Below are positions 22,350 to 33,075 of a DNA stretch of 64,000 nt, one piece after another. The first letter of the stretch is position 1; every line of letters begins with the position of its first letter. A program made the translations under genes and the position numbers. Origin of the DNA: Symbiodinium microadriaticum (lineage: Eukaryota; Sar; Dinophyceae; Suessiales; Symbiodiniaceae); contig LSRX01000340.1 in the NCBI GenBank assembly GCA_001939145.1, positions 554,883 to 618,882 of the forward strand, in the 5' to 3' direction. A model generated the notes under the pieces. That model worked only from the letters and a program-made list of their open reading frames with translations, was not told the origin of the DNA and did not search any database.

Positions 22350-24330
22350 CCATAACTAACGGCTCTCAGTAGGGCTTACGGCTTCAGGCCTTAAGTAGGT
22401 CGTACGTTAAGGAAGGTTCCTGCTGTTCAGCTGTTGCTTGTGCAGTCCGGGGGCAAAATAGTCAAGTATTCAAGCCTAGCCCGCTTCAAACATCTATGTC
22501 AGTGTAGGTGTTGCTTGACTCTCTTGTCGGGGTTGAGGGTTCAGCTGCCCAATACACTCTACCCTCTAGGCTCCGCTCCCTCGTCTTTGATGCTCTGGAA
22601 GCCTAGAATCGGGTTTAGGGTATTGGGCATCTGAAGCTTTACGACCTGTGAGGCACACTCGTGAGGCCTTGGTCGGGGGCATCAAGATGCTTTCGTTTTT
22701 GTCGCAACTTAGGCTGAGAATTCCTGAACCTTACCAAAGCACGCAGACACGCAGACCTCCTAGGACCCCCTCCAAGCCCCAGACACTGCTTGAATGCCGT
22801 TGTGGAGCCTTGAAGAAGCCTTCCAAACGCCTAGGATTTGTGGAAAGAACCCTTCCAACAGAAACCTTTACATCAGTTCGTTAACTTGACGCCGGTGTAC
22901 AACTGTTCTAGAAACCCTCACGTTACAAATAAAGTAGGCTACCGGGCCAGGGCTGCTGCAAGCTTTGTATCATCTCGGAACAGCAACCCACTATGCAGGT
23001 GGCCGGGTGTTCCTTAACAATAACCCAAGAAAGCACCGGAAGCCCTCAGGAAATTGGAGACCTCTTGTCCAAGCCGACCTGCTGCTCCTCCCACGCTGAG
23101 CGAGAAGGATGGGGCTGGCAGGTTGTTGTTGAGGCTCAAGGGTTTCACGCTTTATTGTCTGGGGCTTGAGATGTTGGGGTCGGAAGGTTTACTTCAAGGG
23201 GGCGGCAAACATGCACACTTGTGATGATGGTGACTGGTTATTGTGGCGGCTCAGTTTGAGGCTGTCGTCTTGTTGGCTGCTACTGTTCTCTATCAATTTA
23301 AGGATTGGAGCGTTTCAGGGTTACCCTGATCCCGAAGGCTTGGGGCTTGGGGGTCCTTAGGGTTTTTGTCGTTTCTGGCTGTTGCTTCTTGGTGTTTCTC
23401 GGTAAAAACGGTATGTTTCGAGCAGGGTTTGGTCCACTTTCGATGTTGGCTCAGCACGGCGATGGTAGGATCTTGTAGAGCTTCCGTTAGGTCCCCTAGG
23501 TCCTCTGGGGCTCTCAGGTGCCAGGTCATGCCAAAGCCCCATAGAGCCCCCAGATGCCCGGCAGATGCCTGAAAAAAGTCAACCGCGAAGCCTAAATCCT
23601 AAGACCCACCCCCAACAAAGAAAAGCTGAGCCTTCAACGCTAGACCCTGTACCCTAGACCCTGCGACCCCCAAGCAAAACGAAGCCCTCACACCTACACC
23701 CCAAAACCTCCAAGCGAACGAACCCCTACAGCCTACACTTAGCTCCAAACCCTCATGACCAGGATCGAGTCTTATCCGAGCTCCAGGGCTGTTGGAAGAA
23801 CTACCTGGTGCCTCCCACCATTTCGGGTTCCCTCAGTAGCGCTTGATAAGTTTTCTTCGGTTGTCATCTATAAGTGTTTCGTACAGGGGCTTGTCCGGCC
23901 TTGTATTGTTACTTTCACAGATCACTCGGGCTTTACAGTGTTGTGTGCGGCTTTGTCGCGGCTGCATCTTCGGCATTGGAACTATGAGTAACAGAACCTT
24001 AAACCAAGAAGCCAGGCGACAGAGCAAAAGATGCTGCATCATTGCTGCTCTTATTCGGGGTTTCGGCTTCGGGGTTGAACAGACATCCCTCCATGATTGG
24101 CGAAGACGATTATCATTGCCGCTGCTGTTATAACGACTTATCGGGTTTAGTCGCTGGATGCCACAGGATGCTCCCTGGACTCCCAACATTGGCGTGAGTT
24201 CAGGCTTAGGGTTTTGCATTTTAAGTTTAGGGTTTAGGGTTTTAAGTTTAGAGTTTAGGGTTTAGNGGGGGGCTTAGAGTTTGGGCCGTATTAAGGGCTT
24301 CCTGCCCTAAATACGGGATCCCTAGAATCC
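22350..24330. other. intergenic, rich in telomere-like fragments
   Basis: Dense runs of CCCTAGACCCTG, CCCTGTACCC and AACCCCCAAG at 23585-23750. No supported gene. Confidence 0.35.
24215..24275. repeat. telomere-like TTTAGGG cluster with one N
   Basis: Contains TTTAGGGTTTAGGG and TTTAAGTTTAG variants, plus one ambiguous base at 24266. This is the densest interstitial telomere-type array in the window. Confidence 0.8.
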
Positions 24331-24339
24331 ACAGGTTGT

Positions 24340-26574
24340 ATGGTGTTGCTGTCTTCCGTGTTTTGCCATGGGCAATTCTGCAGTTCGTATCGGGAGGCGA
24401 AACGGCATCACATAATCGCACGAGGCTTCTGGGTCGCAACTGAATCGCGCTTGCAACCCCTGGCAGGATCTTGCTGTAACCGGCGCTTGCACCCAGGTGT
24501 CAACAATATCCCCGAACCCCAGGTCACAAGCCTTGATCACGACTGCTTCTGCTTTATGATAAGTCCTAATATTGGTATCAGGATTAGTATCATTCCTGCA
24601 AGGAATTTCACCATGACAACTGGTATGATCATTTTTTCGCCGGCCTGATTTGATGGCTGTACGAGGCCAAACTAGCCGTGCTAGCTCGTACGGACTTCTG
24701 CGTGGAGTGGAAGTTTGTGTGATGCTTTGGTGAGTGTAGAAATATATATATATATATACACACACATATACACATAGCACAAGGCTCTTTGAACAGATTG
24801 ACTGGGGCGTTTGTTTGAACGTACAAGGGACATTCAGAGGAGTGTAGTGTTCTGTCAACTTTCAGGTGGTTTTGTTTGTTACTGCTGACGGTAATGCTGT
24901 GTCTTGTTGCTGTTTCGTGGATGATGACTTCGCTGTTGGTGTGGACATTCCTCGAGTTGAAAAGGACTATAAGGGAATAGGGTTCATATAGTATTGCCAC
25001 GTAAATTGCGCTCATCTCATTCCTGCTAGTATGTGTTTGTGATTCAAGAGTTCCTCAGGACACGTGTATACATGTACATATATATATATATATACATGTT
25101 GTTAAGCATTTGATGTATCATAGGTTGTTCAACCATGCATAAACACCATACATATCTGTCAGTTTTTTCCGAGAATCATCGTCGCTTTCGCTGCATTTCT
25201 GCTATCCACTCTGAAATCGAAGAACCCTGGACTCGTAATCCCGACAGGCTGTCAGACCCCATAATCTAAACCCTTCTTTGTGTCTAGCCCGCAAGCTTTG
25301 GCACGATGCCTCCCAACCTAAGTCACTGCAGTTCGTCAGCTAGGCGGCTGCTAAGAAAACCCTCAGCCCTACTATATCTTTAGAACCTGTCAAACCCTCA
25401 GAAATACGCCCGACAGATCTAGAACTCCGAACGACTGCCTTAAAGCCAGGACGGCAAGGAATACTACCTGGTCCGTGGTGTGGAAGTTCTACGGCTCAAG
25501 GCCTCTTTCGATACCGGGCGCAGCTCGTAGGTCACCCATAGATGTTGGAGATATACCCAATCCTACCGCAGCATTCTCTTGCAGGGACCGTCTTGACTTT
25601 GGGGCACAGAGGGAAAGATGTCCTGATGAGACCCTGAACTGCTTCAACCATCCGTGTACCTCAGAGGCCTTTCCTTCTGAGAGTTTCATGTTTTGAGACC
25701 CTTGGAGGCTTCGCCGGTAGACATCCTAAAGTACCTCTCCCGTGGTTTCTAGACTTAGGGCCTTAGGAGCACCGACGGAGTCAGATGATAGGTAGTTGCA
25801 CCAGACACGATTCTAGGGCGCGATTTGTTCTTGACTTAGGCTTGCTGCAACTGCTGCTAAGTAATCCGGCCGTACTCTTGAGTGGTTGCACTCTGTTCTC
25901 TTCTTCGCGATTCCATTGCTCGGTGTCCTCAAGTCCTTCAAAAAAGAATCCAGCAGCTCAGCACCCTCGGGATTGAAAGCTCTGACGATGGAAACCCAAG
26001 CCGGAGCTGTCTTCACTGTCGCTAGTTCTGAAGCTGTGTAAAGCATGAGCAAAAGCCGCCGCAAATCTAACTTAGAGTACCAGAAGAAGTTGAAGCTAAA
26101 ACAGGGCACGAGATTTTCAGAACTACGTCCATGTACTTGAGAAGGCTTTGTGGACGTGCACGTATGTATGCATGCATGCATGCATCTATGCATGTATGTA
26201 AACCTGTAAGTGTATAGGGTATGTATGTCAATGTACCGCCCGGGGTAGCTAAAACATGCGTTGGGGCGAAGCTTTTGGTTAGCTCATTTGCGTGGCTCGT
26301 GATTTTCGCTGAAGGTTTCTTTTTCAACGGCATGTCCACGCGCCCAACTCGGGAACTCTGGCTCTTCTAATCTGTGGGCCGCGGCACCGCTTCTAGCAGT
26401 GGAAGTGTTTTTTGCGCCCCCGAGAGTCCCCACAGCAATTGGCAAATACTCGCGGAATTGGAATAAGAGGACACAGGCACAGATCGCCAACAGCACGATC
26501 CCTATCATAAAGTCAACACAGACTGCAACGCGCTGGTCCATACGACTGTTTGGCACGCTCCTCTTACGCACCAT
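24340..26574 (-). CDS. minus-strand multi-exon gene, membrane protein of unknown function
   Basis: Candidate 5' exon 26574-26290 starts with ATG: MVRKRSVPNSRMDQRVAVCV, DFMIGIVLLAICACVLLFQF, REYLPIAVG. It has a basic N-terminus and one strong transmembrane helix. A second exon starts at 26095 after a TTTTAG acceptor: FNFFWYSKLDLRRLLLMLYT, ASELATVKTAPAWVSIVRAF, NPEGAELLDSFLKDLRTPSN, then GIAKKR. Further coding-like minus segments are 25689-25489 (KLSEGKASEVHGWLKQFRVS) and about 24560-24340 (CDLGFGDIVDTWVQAPVTAR). That all belong to one gene is inference from strand and spacing. The TM anchor followed by soluble helices is visible; no family was recognised. Confidence 0.42.
24748..24769. repeat. 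(TA)n/(CA)n microsatellite
   Basis: Short TA run passing into ACACACA. Confidence 0.85.
25078..25096. repeat. (TA)n microsatellite flanked by TACATG inverted repeat
   Basis: TATACATGTACATATATATATATATATACATG can fold back on itself. Confidence 0.8.
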
Positions 26575-26656
26575 GCAAAAGCATCAATGCGAAGACGGAG
26601 TTGACCCTCAGATAGAAATTTCCGACGTCGAGGACCGGGAGGGAGAGATGAACTAG
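26572..26656 (+). CDS. possible 5' exon, acidic peptide
   Basis: From ATG 26572 the frame reads MQKHQCEDGVDPQIEISDVE then DREGEMN and a TAG. The acidic, disordered character matches the exon at 26845 downstream. It begins essentially at the start codon of the minus-strand gene, so the two would be divergent with overlapping 5' ends. Confidence 0.3.
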
Positions 26657-26844
26657 GGCTTGTGTGCAGGGTGTGGACTCGTTTAGGGTTTAGGGTTCAG
26701 CCTTTGCTCTCCTGCTTAAAGCAGATGAGGAAAGCCTCAGATCCGCATGTTCGCCGTCGTGCCTCCAAGGGCTTCCTTAATTATCGAAGCGCGGCTCCGC
26801 CGCGCAAATGTTGGCTTCACAGAATGAGGTGTTCTTTCGTTCAG

Positions 26845-27327
26845 GTGGCCATTTCTGGCCCTTGGCAAGCTGAAAGCCACGCTTCCAAGCCCTGCGCTCT
26901 GACCGACACCCGAAACAGTCGACATCCCGCACCCAAAGCTCCACAAAAGAAGCCGCGCTCTTGGCAGGACGATGTCGTCAGCGGCATTTCTAGCTCGAAG
27001 ATGAGCACACAGGATGACGCTGACGCAGCCATGGACTCTACATTTTCGACAGGGAACACGACGCAGGCGACACATGAGGTAGCAGAAGAGCCCTTGATTC
27101 GCGTAGACGAGGAGCTCGGGGCACAGGGCCAGGGAGAGACTGCCCGGGCCGGCCCGGGATCAGATCATGACATGAACCCGCGTCCGTTGCCTGCAAGAGA
27201 CTACCCCGCGGGTGCGAGTTCGGAAGAGATGGCTCTTTTGCTCGTGAGAGCCTCCAGCCTTCAAAGAGTCAGAGCCGGAAGATGCAATAGAAAAGCCACC
27301 CTTTTTAAGGGCATGAGTAGCTCTTAG
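26845..27327 (+). CDS. exon of a disordered, acidic/proline-rich protein
   Basis: A pyrimidine-rich acceptor (GTTCTTTCGTTCAG) opens the frame VAISGPWQAESHASKPCALT, which continues with DVVSGISSSKMSTQDDADAA, STGNTTQATHEVAEEPLIRV, GSDHDMNPRPLPARDYPAGA and ASSEEMALLLVRASSLQ. The frame can run to a TAG at 27325-27327, so this may be terminal or may end at an earlier donor near 27265. Composition is hydrophilic and low-complexity; no domain recognised. Confidence 0.5.
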   Translation: MAISGPWQAESHASKPCALTDTRNSRHPAPKAPQKKPRSWQDDVVSGISSSKMSTQDDADAAMDSTFSTGNTTQATHEVAEEPLIRVDEELGAQGQGETARAGPGSDHDMNPRPLPARDYPAGASSEEMALLLVRASSLQRVRAGRCNRKATLFKGMSSS

Positions 27328-27329
27328 CG

Positions 27330-28030
27330 TTGTTGCTGTCCTTAAACCACGGTGGATATACTCTGAGCCCTATTCCAATCAAAAAAGCTCTGGACATGGC
27401 TCATGCCGATGCCTTCAGCCTAGTAACTGGACATCCAGGCCTTTAGAATACAGACATGAAAAGACACAGCACGACATGCACGAGAAAATATGCAATAGAA
27501 ACATCTTGGTGAGCTTGTGGAAGCAGTCGATCAGGAGCGCAACGTAGAGTGAAACAGCAGCAGTTCAAACCACAAAACAGAGTCACAGAAGTTGACAAGA
27601 TACCAAGAACAGTTCAAGAATCCTTCAAGCAAACACAAGGCGCGGTGTTCAAGGTCTCGTGTCGTTAAACTTGAAAAGCAAGCCTGCGGCCAAAGAAGTG
27701 TGAAGCCTGATTGAGAGGCCTCCCTGCATGCAAAGGTGCCAGAATAGTAAGAAGTATCATAGGTGGTTGGATTCCTTCAATCACGGTCCAAGCCCCGGGC
27801 AGTCTGACTTTGCCAGACTCTCACTATCACTATCATTCATTTTTGCCTACGACGACTATGTTTGACATCACATCGCCGTGTTCGTGTCGCTTGAACCATT
27901 TTACCATGCTTAGTGATGCATTACCCCGAGTGCTGATTCAGAGGTTGTTGTGGGTCTCCTCTTCCCGCGTCTTTGTCCCTATACTAGGCCCATCAACGCT
28001 GAGACCCTAAACGGAACCTAACTGCTTCAG
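27330..28030. other. no supported gene
   Basis: AT-richer stretch with no coding-like frame. CACTATCACTATCAT simple sequence at 27822-27836. Confidence 0.35.
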
Positions 28031-28036
28031 GAGTAC

Positions 28037-28119
28037 ATGAGGAAGGCAGTGGCAACAGTGGCGCAGCACCTTTCCAGTTTCAAGCTCACGCGCCCCGACG
28101 CCTGGATTCGATTCTGCAG
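28037..28119 (+). CDS. possible exon
   Basis: The frame from ATG 28037 reads MRKAVATVAQHLSSFKLTRP then DAWIRFC, with a CTGCAG end. GC3-rich coding-like codons. The larger open frame to 28651 loses coding character after this segment. Function unknown. Confidence 0.32.
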
Positions 28120-28943
28120 GGTTGTGAATCTGTTTGGACTTTGGCTACGACCTTTGGACAATACCTTGGTGGGTTTCCGGTGCTTCTTTTGCTGGTTAAA
28201 CTGTCAACCTGTAGAAAGCCATGGTGCAACGAGCATTTTAGCGTTTGGGCATCTTCGACCTAATTGGGGTAAAAGCTGTGAGGGACTTGGAGCTTTCGAG
28301 TCCAGAGGCGTTTGGTGCAAGGTGCTTCAGTGCCATTGTGCGTACCTTTATTTCGGAGACGCTGAATGGAAGGACCCCCTCTACTTTTCGACCCCCATTT
28401 CGATTTATGTAAGGCAATGTTTCTGCTTTATCCAGCACAAACCTTCCAATCCAACTTTTGGCAGAGCTCTTTGCGGATCTGTTTCCAGAACCGTTGCGGT
28501 TTCCCCATGCGCCGCTCAGCTCTGTTCCAGTTCTGTTCGAGCGCTGCTGCCAATCTCCGTCGCGTTCGTTCTGGGTCCATCCCGTCCCCCGCCCCTGGAA
28601 ATGATAGACAGCCGAAGCTTCAGGCCCGGCGGAAATGAAGTGAGACAATGATCCCAAAATCGCGAAGACACACGCAGCTATTGCCCTCGAAATACCCGAA
28701 AAAGCACTATACAACATTTGTAAAAAAGAACATGTTTTTGCACCTGCACCTTCCTGGCCACGCAAGGCTGTTGTTTGCTGACGCACGGTGAATATTTCTG
28801 TAATATGAAGCTGCTTAGAGCGAAGCAGTGCTGAGAAAGTGCGGGCATAAGCGCCCTTTCTGTTCTATATTTCAATGTTTGGCACTGAGAGATTATGAGT
28901 TATGTGCTGCAGTGACGGGTGAGCCTGGTGGCACCGCATCCGT

Positions 28944-28964
28944 CTATATATATATATATATATA
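28944..28964. repeat. (TA)n microsatellite
   Basis: Perfect TA run. Confidence 0.9.
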
Positions 28965-29149
28965 CTTGTCCGAGTCTCCCCGCAGCCTTGCTGTAGCCTA
29001 TAAGATGAAGTCCTTTTGCCGTCTTAAAGACAGGCAGGAACGAAAAGGCCTGTTTGTAAAGAAGGGTGCAGAGGCAACAGCCATCAGAGATGCATCCTTC
29101 TGACGACCCCTTTGGTAAGGTTTGCCTTTGCCCGCACACCCAGGGTCCG

Positions 29150-29262
29150 AAAAGCCCCAAACCAAAAAAGGGAAGAAGAGAAAGTCCGAGGAGATCCTGA
29201 GGGTGACGTCTGCTCACCGAATCCTCTGGGCAGCCGGCTTGGTGCTCCGAGGCGACCTGAAG
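29150..29262 (+). CDS. possible exon, basic then hydrophobic peptide
   Basis: The frame reads KGKKRKSEEILRVTSAHRIL then WAAGLVLRGDLK. The basic cluster and amphipathic helix are coding-like. Directly followed by poly-C and TTTTC tracts. Another overlapping plus frame is also open. Confidence 0.3.
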
Positions 29263-29477
29263 GGCCCCCCCCCCCCTCTCTTTGGCTCCTTTTCTTTGGG
29301 GGGAGAGGGTATTTTCTTTTTTGTTAAAATCAGATCCTACCAAGGCTTTCGATAAGGTCTAGAAGATGAGGATCCCCCTTTTCAGACTTGGCGTTCGAGT
29401 CGAGATGTTGACAGGGCTTGGTGACTGGAGTTGCGAAATCGGAGATTTCGATGTAGGGTGCTGCCGAGTTGTTTCAG

Positions 29478-29565
29478 CACGCCACAAACCGTTGACGACT
29501 TTTGCTATTACCACGCCGGCAGCAGTGATTCTACTTCTGGCTTTGAGGGCATTGTCTGGTTTGAG
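29478..29565 (+). CDS. internal exon, unknown protein
   Basis: A TTGTTTCAG acceptor and a TTTGAG|GTTTTC donor frame an 88-base exon encoding TPQTVDDFCYYHAGSSDSTS then GFEGIVWFE. Well-defined sites and codon use make this one of the clearer orphan exons. Aromatic/glycine content suggests a globular domain. Family not recognised. Confidence 0.52.
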
Positions 29566-29984
29566 GTTTTCTTCGGCCCGCCCATTTGTTGGAAGGGGGG
29601 AGTTCTCGAACTTAGGAGGGTTTTCGTTATTTGAGAGGCACGTCTTCTCTTGGGGTTCCGAAAAGGGCGTTTCTTTACAGAGCTGCCTATGCTGAGGCTC
29701 TTGCGAACCTGCAGTTCTGCCAGGGCGACTACTGTCAGAACCATGGGTACAAGTATCCAGCTAGATTCAAGTAGATTCAAGTGTAAAGTCTAGGTTTAGG
29801 GGATAGATGATTAAGACTGAAGAACATGCTTACAACATATTTGTCCGATGATATATGGTATCGTGACTATGGCCATGTAGGAATTTTCACAATACTCTTA
29901 GTAGGCTAGTTCTGAAGACGTGGGGTTTAAGGGCTTCCACGACTTCGGGACCGGAGGGAATATGGTCTTCAACAATTACAGACT

Positions 29985-30254
29985 ATGACCTTTGAGTTTG
30001 GGCTTCAAGTCGAGGGTGGCCTCAGGTGGCGCGTACAGCAACAACATGTACAAGCTCCTTGGTTTGATATTCTTCGAGTTGTTGCATGTCATGTTCAAAC
30101 CTTTGCCCCGAAACTCAACCCAAGCTCCGACCTTTGCGGCCCAACATTACCACACGTTCTCCCTCCTGCAGTTGAGAGAGTCTCGGGGACTGTGGTTGGG
30201 GAAGCCCGAATTGCAGCTCCCGAGACTCACAAGGAGGCTTGATAGATGGGAACC
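29985..30254 (+). CDS. coding-like region, frame undecided
   Basis: Two plus frames compete: one with PAVERVSGTVVGEARIAAPE, the other LRESRGLWLGKPELQLPRLT entered at a CTCCTGCAG acceptor and ending with a stop at 30256-30258. Cannot be resolved by eye. Confidence 0.28.
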
Positions 30255-30329
30255 ATAGTGATGCCAGTGTTGTTATCGTCGTGATCAGCATTTTTTGCCA
30301 GTCTATTCTGCGTGGTAGTGGAATATGAA

Positions 30330-30545
30330 CACGAACAGCATGCAATCGTAGTCGCTGTCGCGGTCTCAGTCGTAGACGTAACGTAGTCGTCGTGGTCGTA
30401 GTACTCACCGTAGTAGCAGTAGTAAGGGTCGTCGTCAATCCACCTTCGTCGTCCTCCCACCAGCAGCAACAGCAGCAGGCAGTTCGTCATCGTCGTCCTC
30501 GTCCTTGACGCTGCTGCTGTTGCAGGTGCTGTTGTTGTTGCGTTT
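30330..30545. repeat. degenerate trinucleotide repeat (GTC/GTA/CAG)
   Basis: CGTAGTCGTCGTGGTCGTAG, then CAGCAGCAACAGCAGCAG and GTCGTCCTCGTC. Confidence 0.75.
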
Positions 30546-30710
30546 CTGCCATCGCAACGAAGTCTCAGGTATAGCAAGCAGGCGGCAAACATCAAGCAGT
30601 TTTGGTCGCATTCTTGGCATGGACCGGTCTGGAGCAAAATCGCTTTGCCTCTTGGGTTCAAGATGTTTAATAAGAGTTGAGGGCGTCCCTGCAGAAGTAG
30701 GAACAATCAC
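30435..30710 (-). CDS. open frame, possibly coding, acidic tail
   Basis: Minus-strand frame with PSTLIKHLEPKRQSDFAPDR and VKDEDDDDELPAAV. The acidic part is encoded by the trinucleotide repeat. No splice support. Confidence 0.25.
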   Translation of the reverse strand: MIVPTSAGTPSTLIKHLEPKRQSDFAPDRSMPRMRPKLLDVCRLLAIPETSLRWQKRNNNSTCNSSSVKDEDDDDELPAAVAAGGRTTKVD

Positions 30711-30719
30711 ACCAACACA

Positions 30720-32970
30720 ATGCTAACTTCCAGGAAAAGCTGCATGCTGATTCATAGAGGTGGAATAGGGATTACCAAAAAGAACCAACTGCAACATGCA
30801 GCGCTTTCAGTTCCGGTTTATAACAACCTGTTGCGCGTTGCTGGAGTCACGACTGGCTGCTATCATGTCTAGACTTGGGCACTGTTTCGCCCATTGCCAG
30901 TATGCTAGCATGCTTTATGCTTCAGCTCCACCCTGCAACCCGCAAGGCCCTCCAAATCCCTTCTCGAAGCGCGGTAAGGCTCGGCATAGAGTGCAATGGG
31001 CTACCAGCCGTGTCTCTTGGCACCTTGGGCGTGGCCTTGGCGACTGTGCCTGTCGTGATGCCTCCTGGCTGCATGGCTTCGCCTGGTTGCGGGGTTCATG
31101 GGCTCATGGATCTTGATTTGCATACTCTGTCAATATTTCCGGATTCATGTCTTTTGGGTGTGGAAGTTGGGAAGCGTGGCCCGTGCAGCAGCGCCTCGAA
31201 CGTCACGTCTCCCACTCTGATGGTTCAGAGAGCCGTACCGTCCGTTACCGTCCCTAAACTCTAAGGCCAGGCCCTAATCCAGCGGTGCATTACGAACCGA
31301 ACTGGTGAACGCTATGCCCGGCCCCCTGCCCGCTTGAAAGGTTCAGATAAAGGAGCGGGGGTGGGTTCCTTATTATGCTTATACGTGTATAAGATACACC
31401 AAAACCTTCTGCAAATGATTGCGGCCCCTATATTGCTCTACTGCAGTTGTTTGAGTTCCCTCTATCATCAGTGTTCTTGTGCTTCCCTTCCGTTCTCCCA
31501 AGGGCTCAGGGCCTGCACTCTCAAGCGCAGGGTTTAGATCGGGCGCGGCGTGGGCTTTGACGTGAACTGCTTGCTCTTACTTTGGCAACTTTCACGCACA
31601 AATAACACAGCCTCCCCATTTGTTTCTTCGACACCACAGGTACGAGGCATCTCACCTTTGGGTGATGCTGGCGGGGCTCTTGATGCCACTCAGAGCTGTT
31701 TCAGCAAGTCGTCAATGTCAATCTTAACCCCATAGGTCCATGGATTGCTCGACCCCGCAAGATACTTGAGCCGCTGAACCCTAAAGGCCCTAAAACCCCA
31801 TAAAGCCTTTAAGCCCTAAAACCTTGCCTTCAACTCACAGCAAGCCACTAGAGCACGGATGGGCGGTAGAAGCAGACAAGACCAAACATCGAAAAGCAGA
31901 AGTTAATCCAACAAGCTCATGCAAGGGTTCGAGTTGAGGGTTCTACCAGGGTTGGGCAAAGGATCTATACTGGCTTAGGGGCTCACTTTGTGGCTCCAAC
32001 TTTACAGGTTCTACTTTGTAGCTACGGGGGTCACAAGCCACTATGATGTAGGCTCTTGTGCAGGAGCACTCCAAGGCTCTTGGCTGTTGGGTTCATGGGT
32101 GTCTGACTGGATCAACTTTTTGGACTCAACCCTCAGAAGCAGACCCACATCACAGAAAATCATGGTGCCAAGTAGCGCCGCAGTAGTAACCACCTATAGG
32201 GACCCAGATGGAGACAGGATTGGAATAATCCTGTCAGAACTTGCGTTCTCGGCGTCTTGTGTTCACTGACAATCCGGAATATTTGGTTCAGAGCTGGATG
32301 ATTCAGGTTCGCGCGGTATTCAAGCCTGTTTGACATGCTTTGACATCATCACAGTTCAGGACTTCAGTCTTCGGGAAAATCATACTTCAACCTCGACATC
32401 ATTATGGTCTTGATCAGGGGGGGGGGGGGCGGGGTGAGAGTTTCCTTGTTTAGGTTTGGCTCTACATGTAGCGGCACAGGCTTTCTTCTCCATGCAGGTG
32501 CAGGGCTTAGAGCTCAGGGATCCAAGAGCGTGCGACTATGCTGATTATTCGGGTTTCGAGAGGGTCGTGGAAAGTGTTATCTTCAAAAGACGCTCCCAGA
32601 GCCCTTAAGCTATAAACTAAATGCCCGAATCCGTGCCAGCGTTCATATCAGGTCTGGCCTTACCTTTTGGCTTTGGAGGCCTCGACGAGGTGGGAGTTCC
32701 TGTTTCAGATGGTCTCTGTTATCTAGGGGTCGGAAGGAGCAGCATCATCCCCGCATGGCTCCTACATGATAATTATAAAGTATACCACAACATAACATAC
32801 TCCAAAAGCCGTGTTCTAATCATTGAGGCCGCCACCCAGAGCCCCTATCAAGCCGCAAAAGGCCGAGACAGGGCCCCACAGGACCCCCTGAGACCAGAGT
32901 CCCTCTGAAGCCGAGACCATGGAGGCCTCGGGCCCTGAGCCCCCAAATAAGGGCCCAAGATCCGTCTGAC
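30720..32970. other. no firm gene; probable 5' part or intron of the TIR-like gene
   Basis: The exons upstream of 32976 that should encode the N-terminal part of the TIR-like protein were not identified. A plus frame at 30875-31264 is hydrophobic, and one at 31988-32269 (SWVSDWINFLDSTLRSRPTS) is weakly coding-like. Poly-G at 32410-32420. Confidence 0.3.
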
Positions 32971-32975
32971 CGCAG

Positions 32976-33075
32976 ATGTCTTCGTGGACAAGCTCTGCAT
33001 CCATCAGACTGATGATAAGCTCAAGGTTGAGGGTGTGATGAACATGTGCGCATTCCTCAAGCACTCCGAATCGAT
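32976..33075 (+). CDS. TIR-like gene exon 1 found (VFVDKLCIHQ)
   Basis: Starts after CGCAG and ends before GC (TCGAT|GCCC) with the codon split AT|G. Encodes VFVDKLCIHQTDDKLKVEG and AFLKHSES. Confidence 0.65.
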
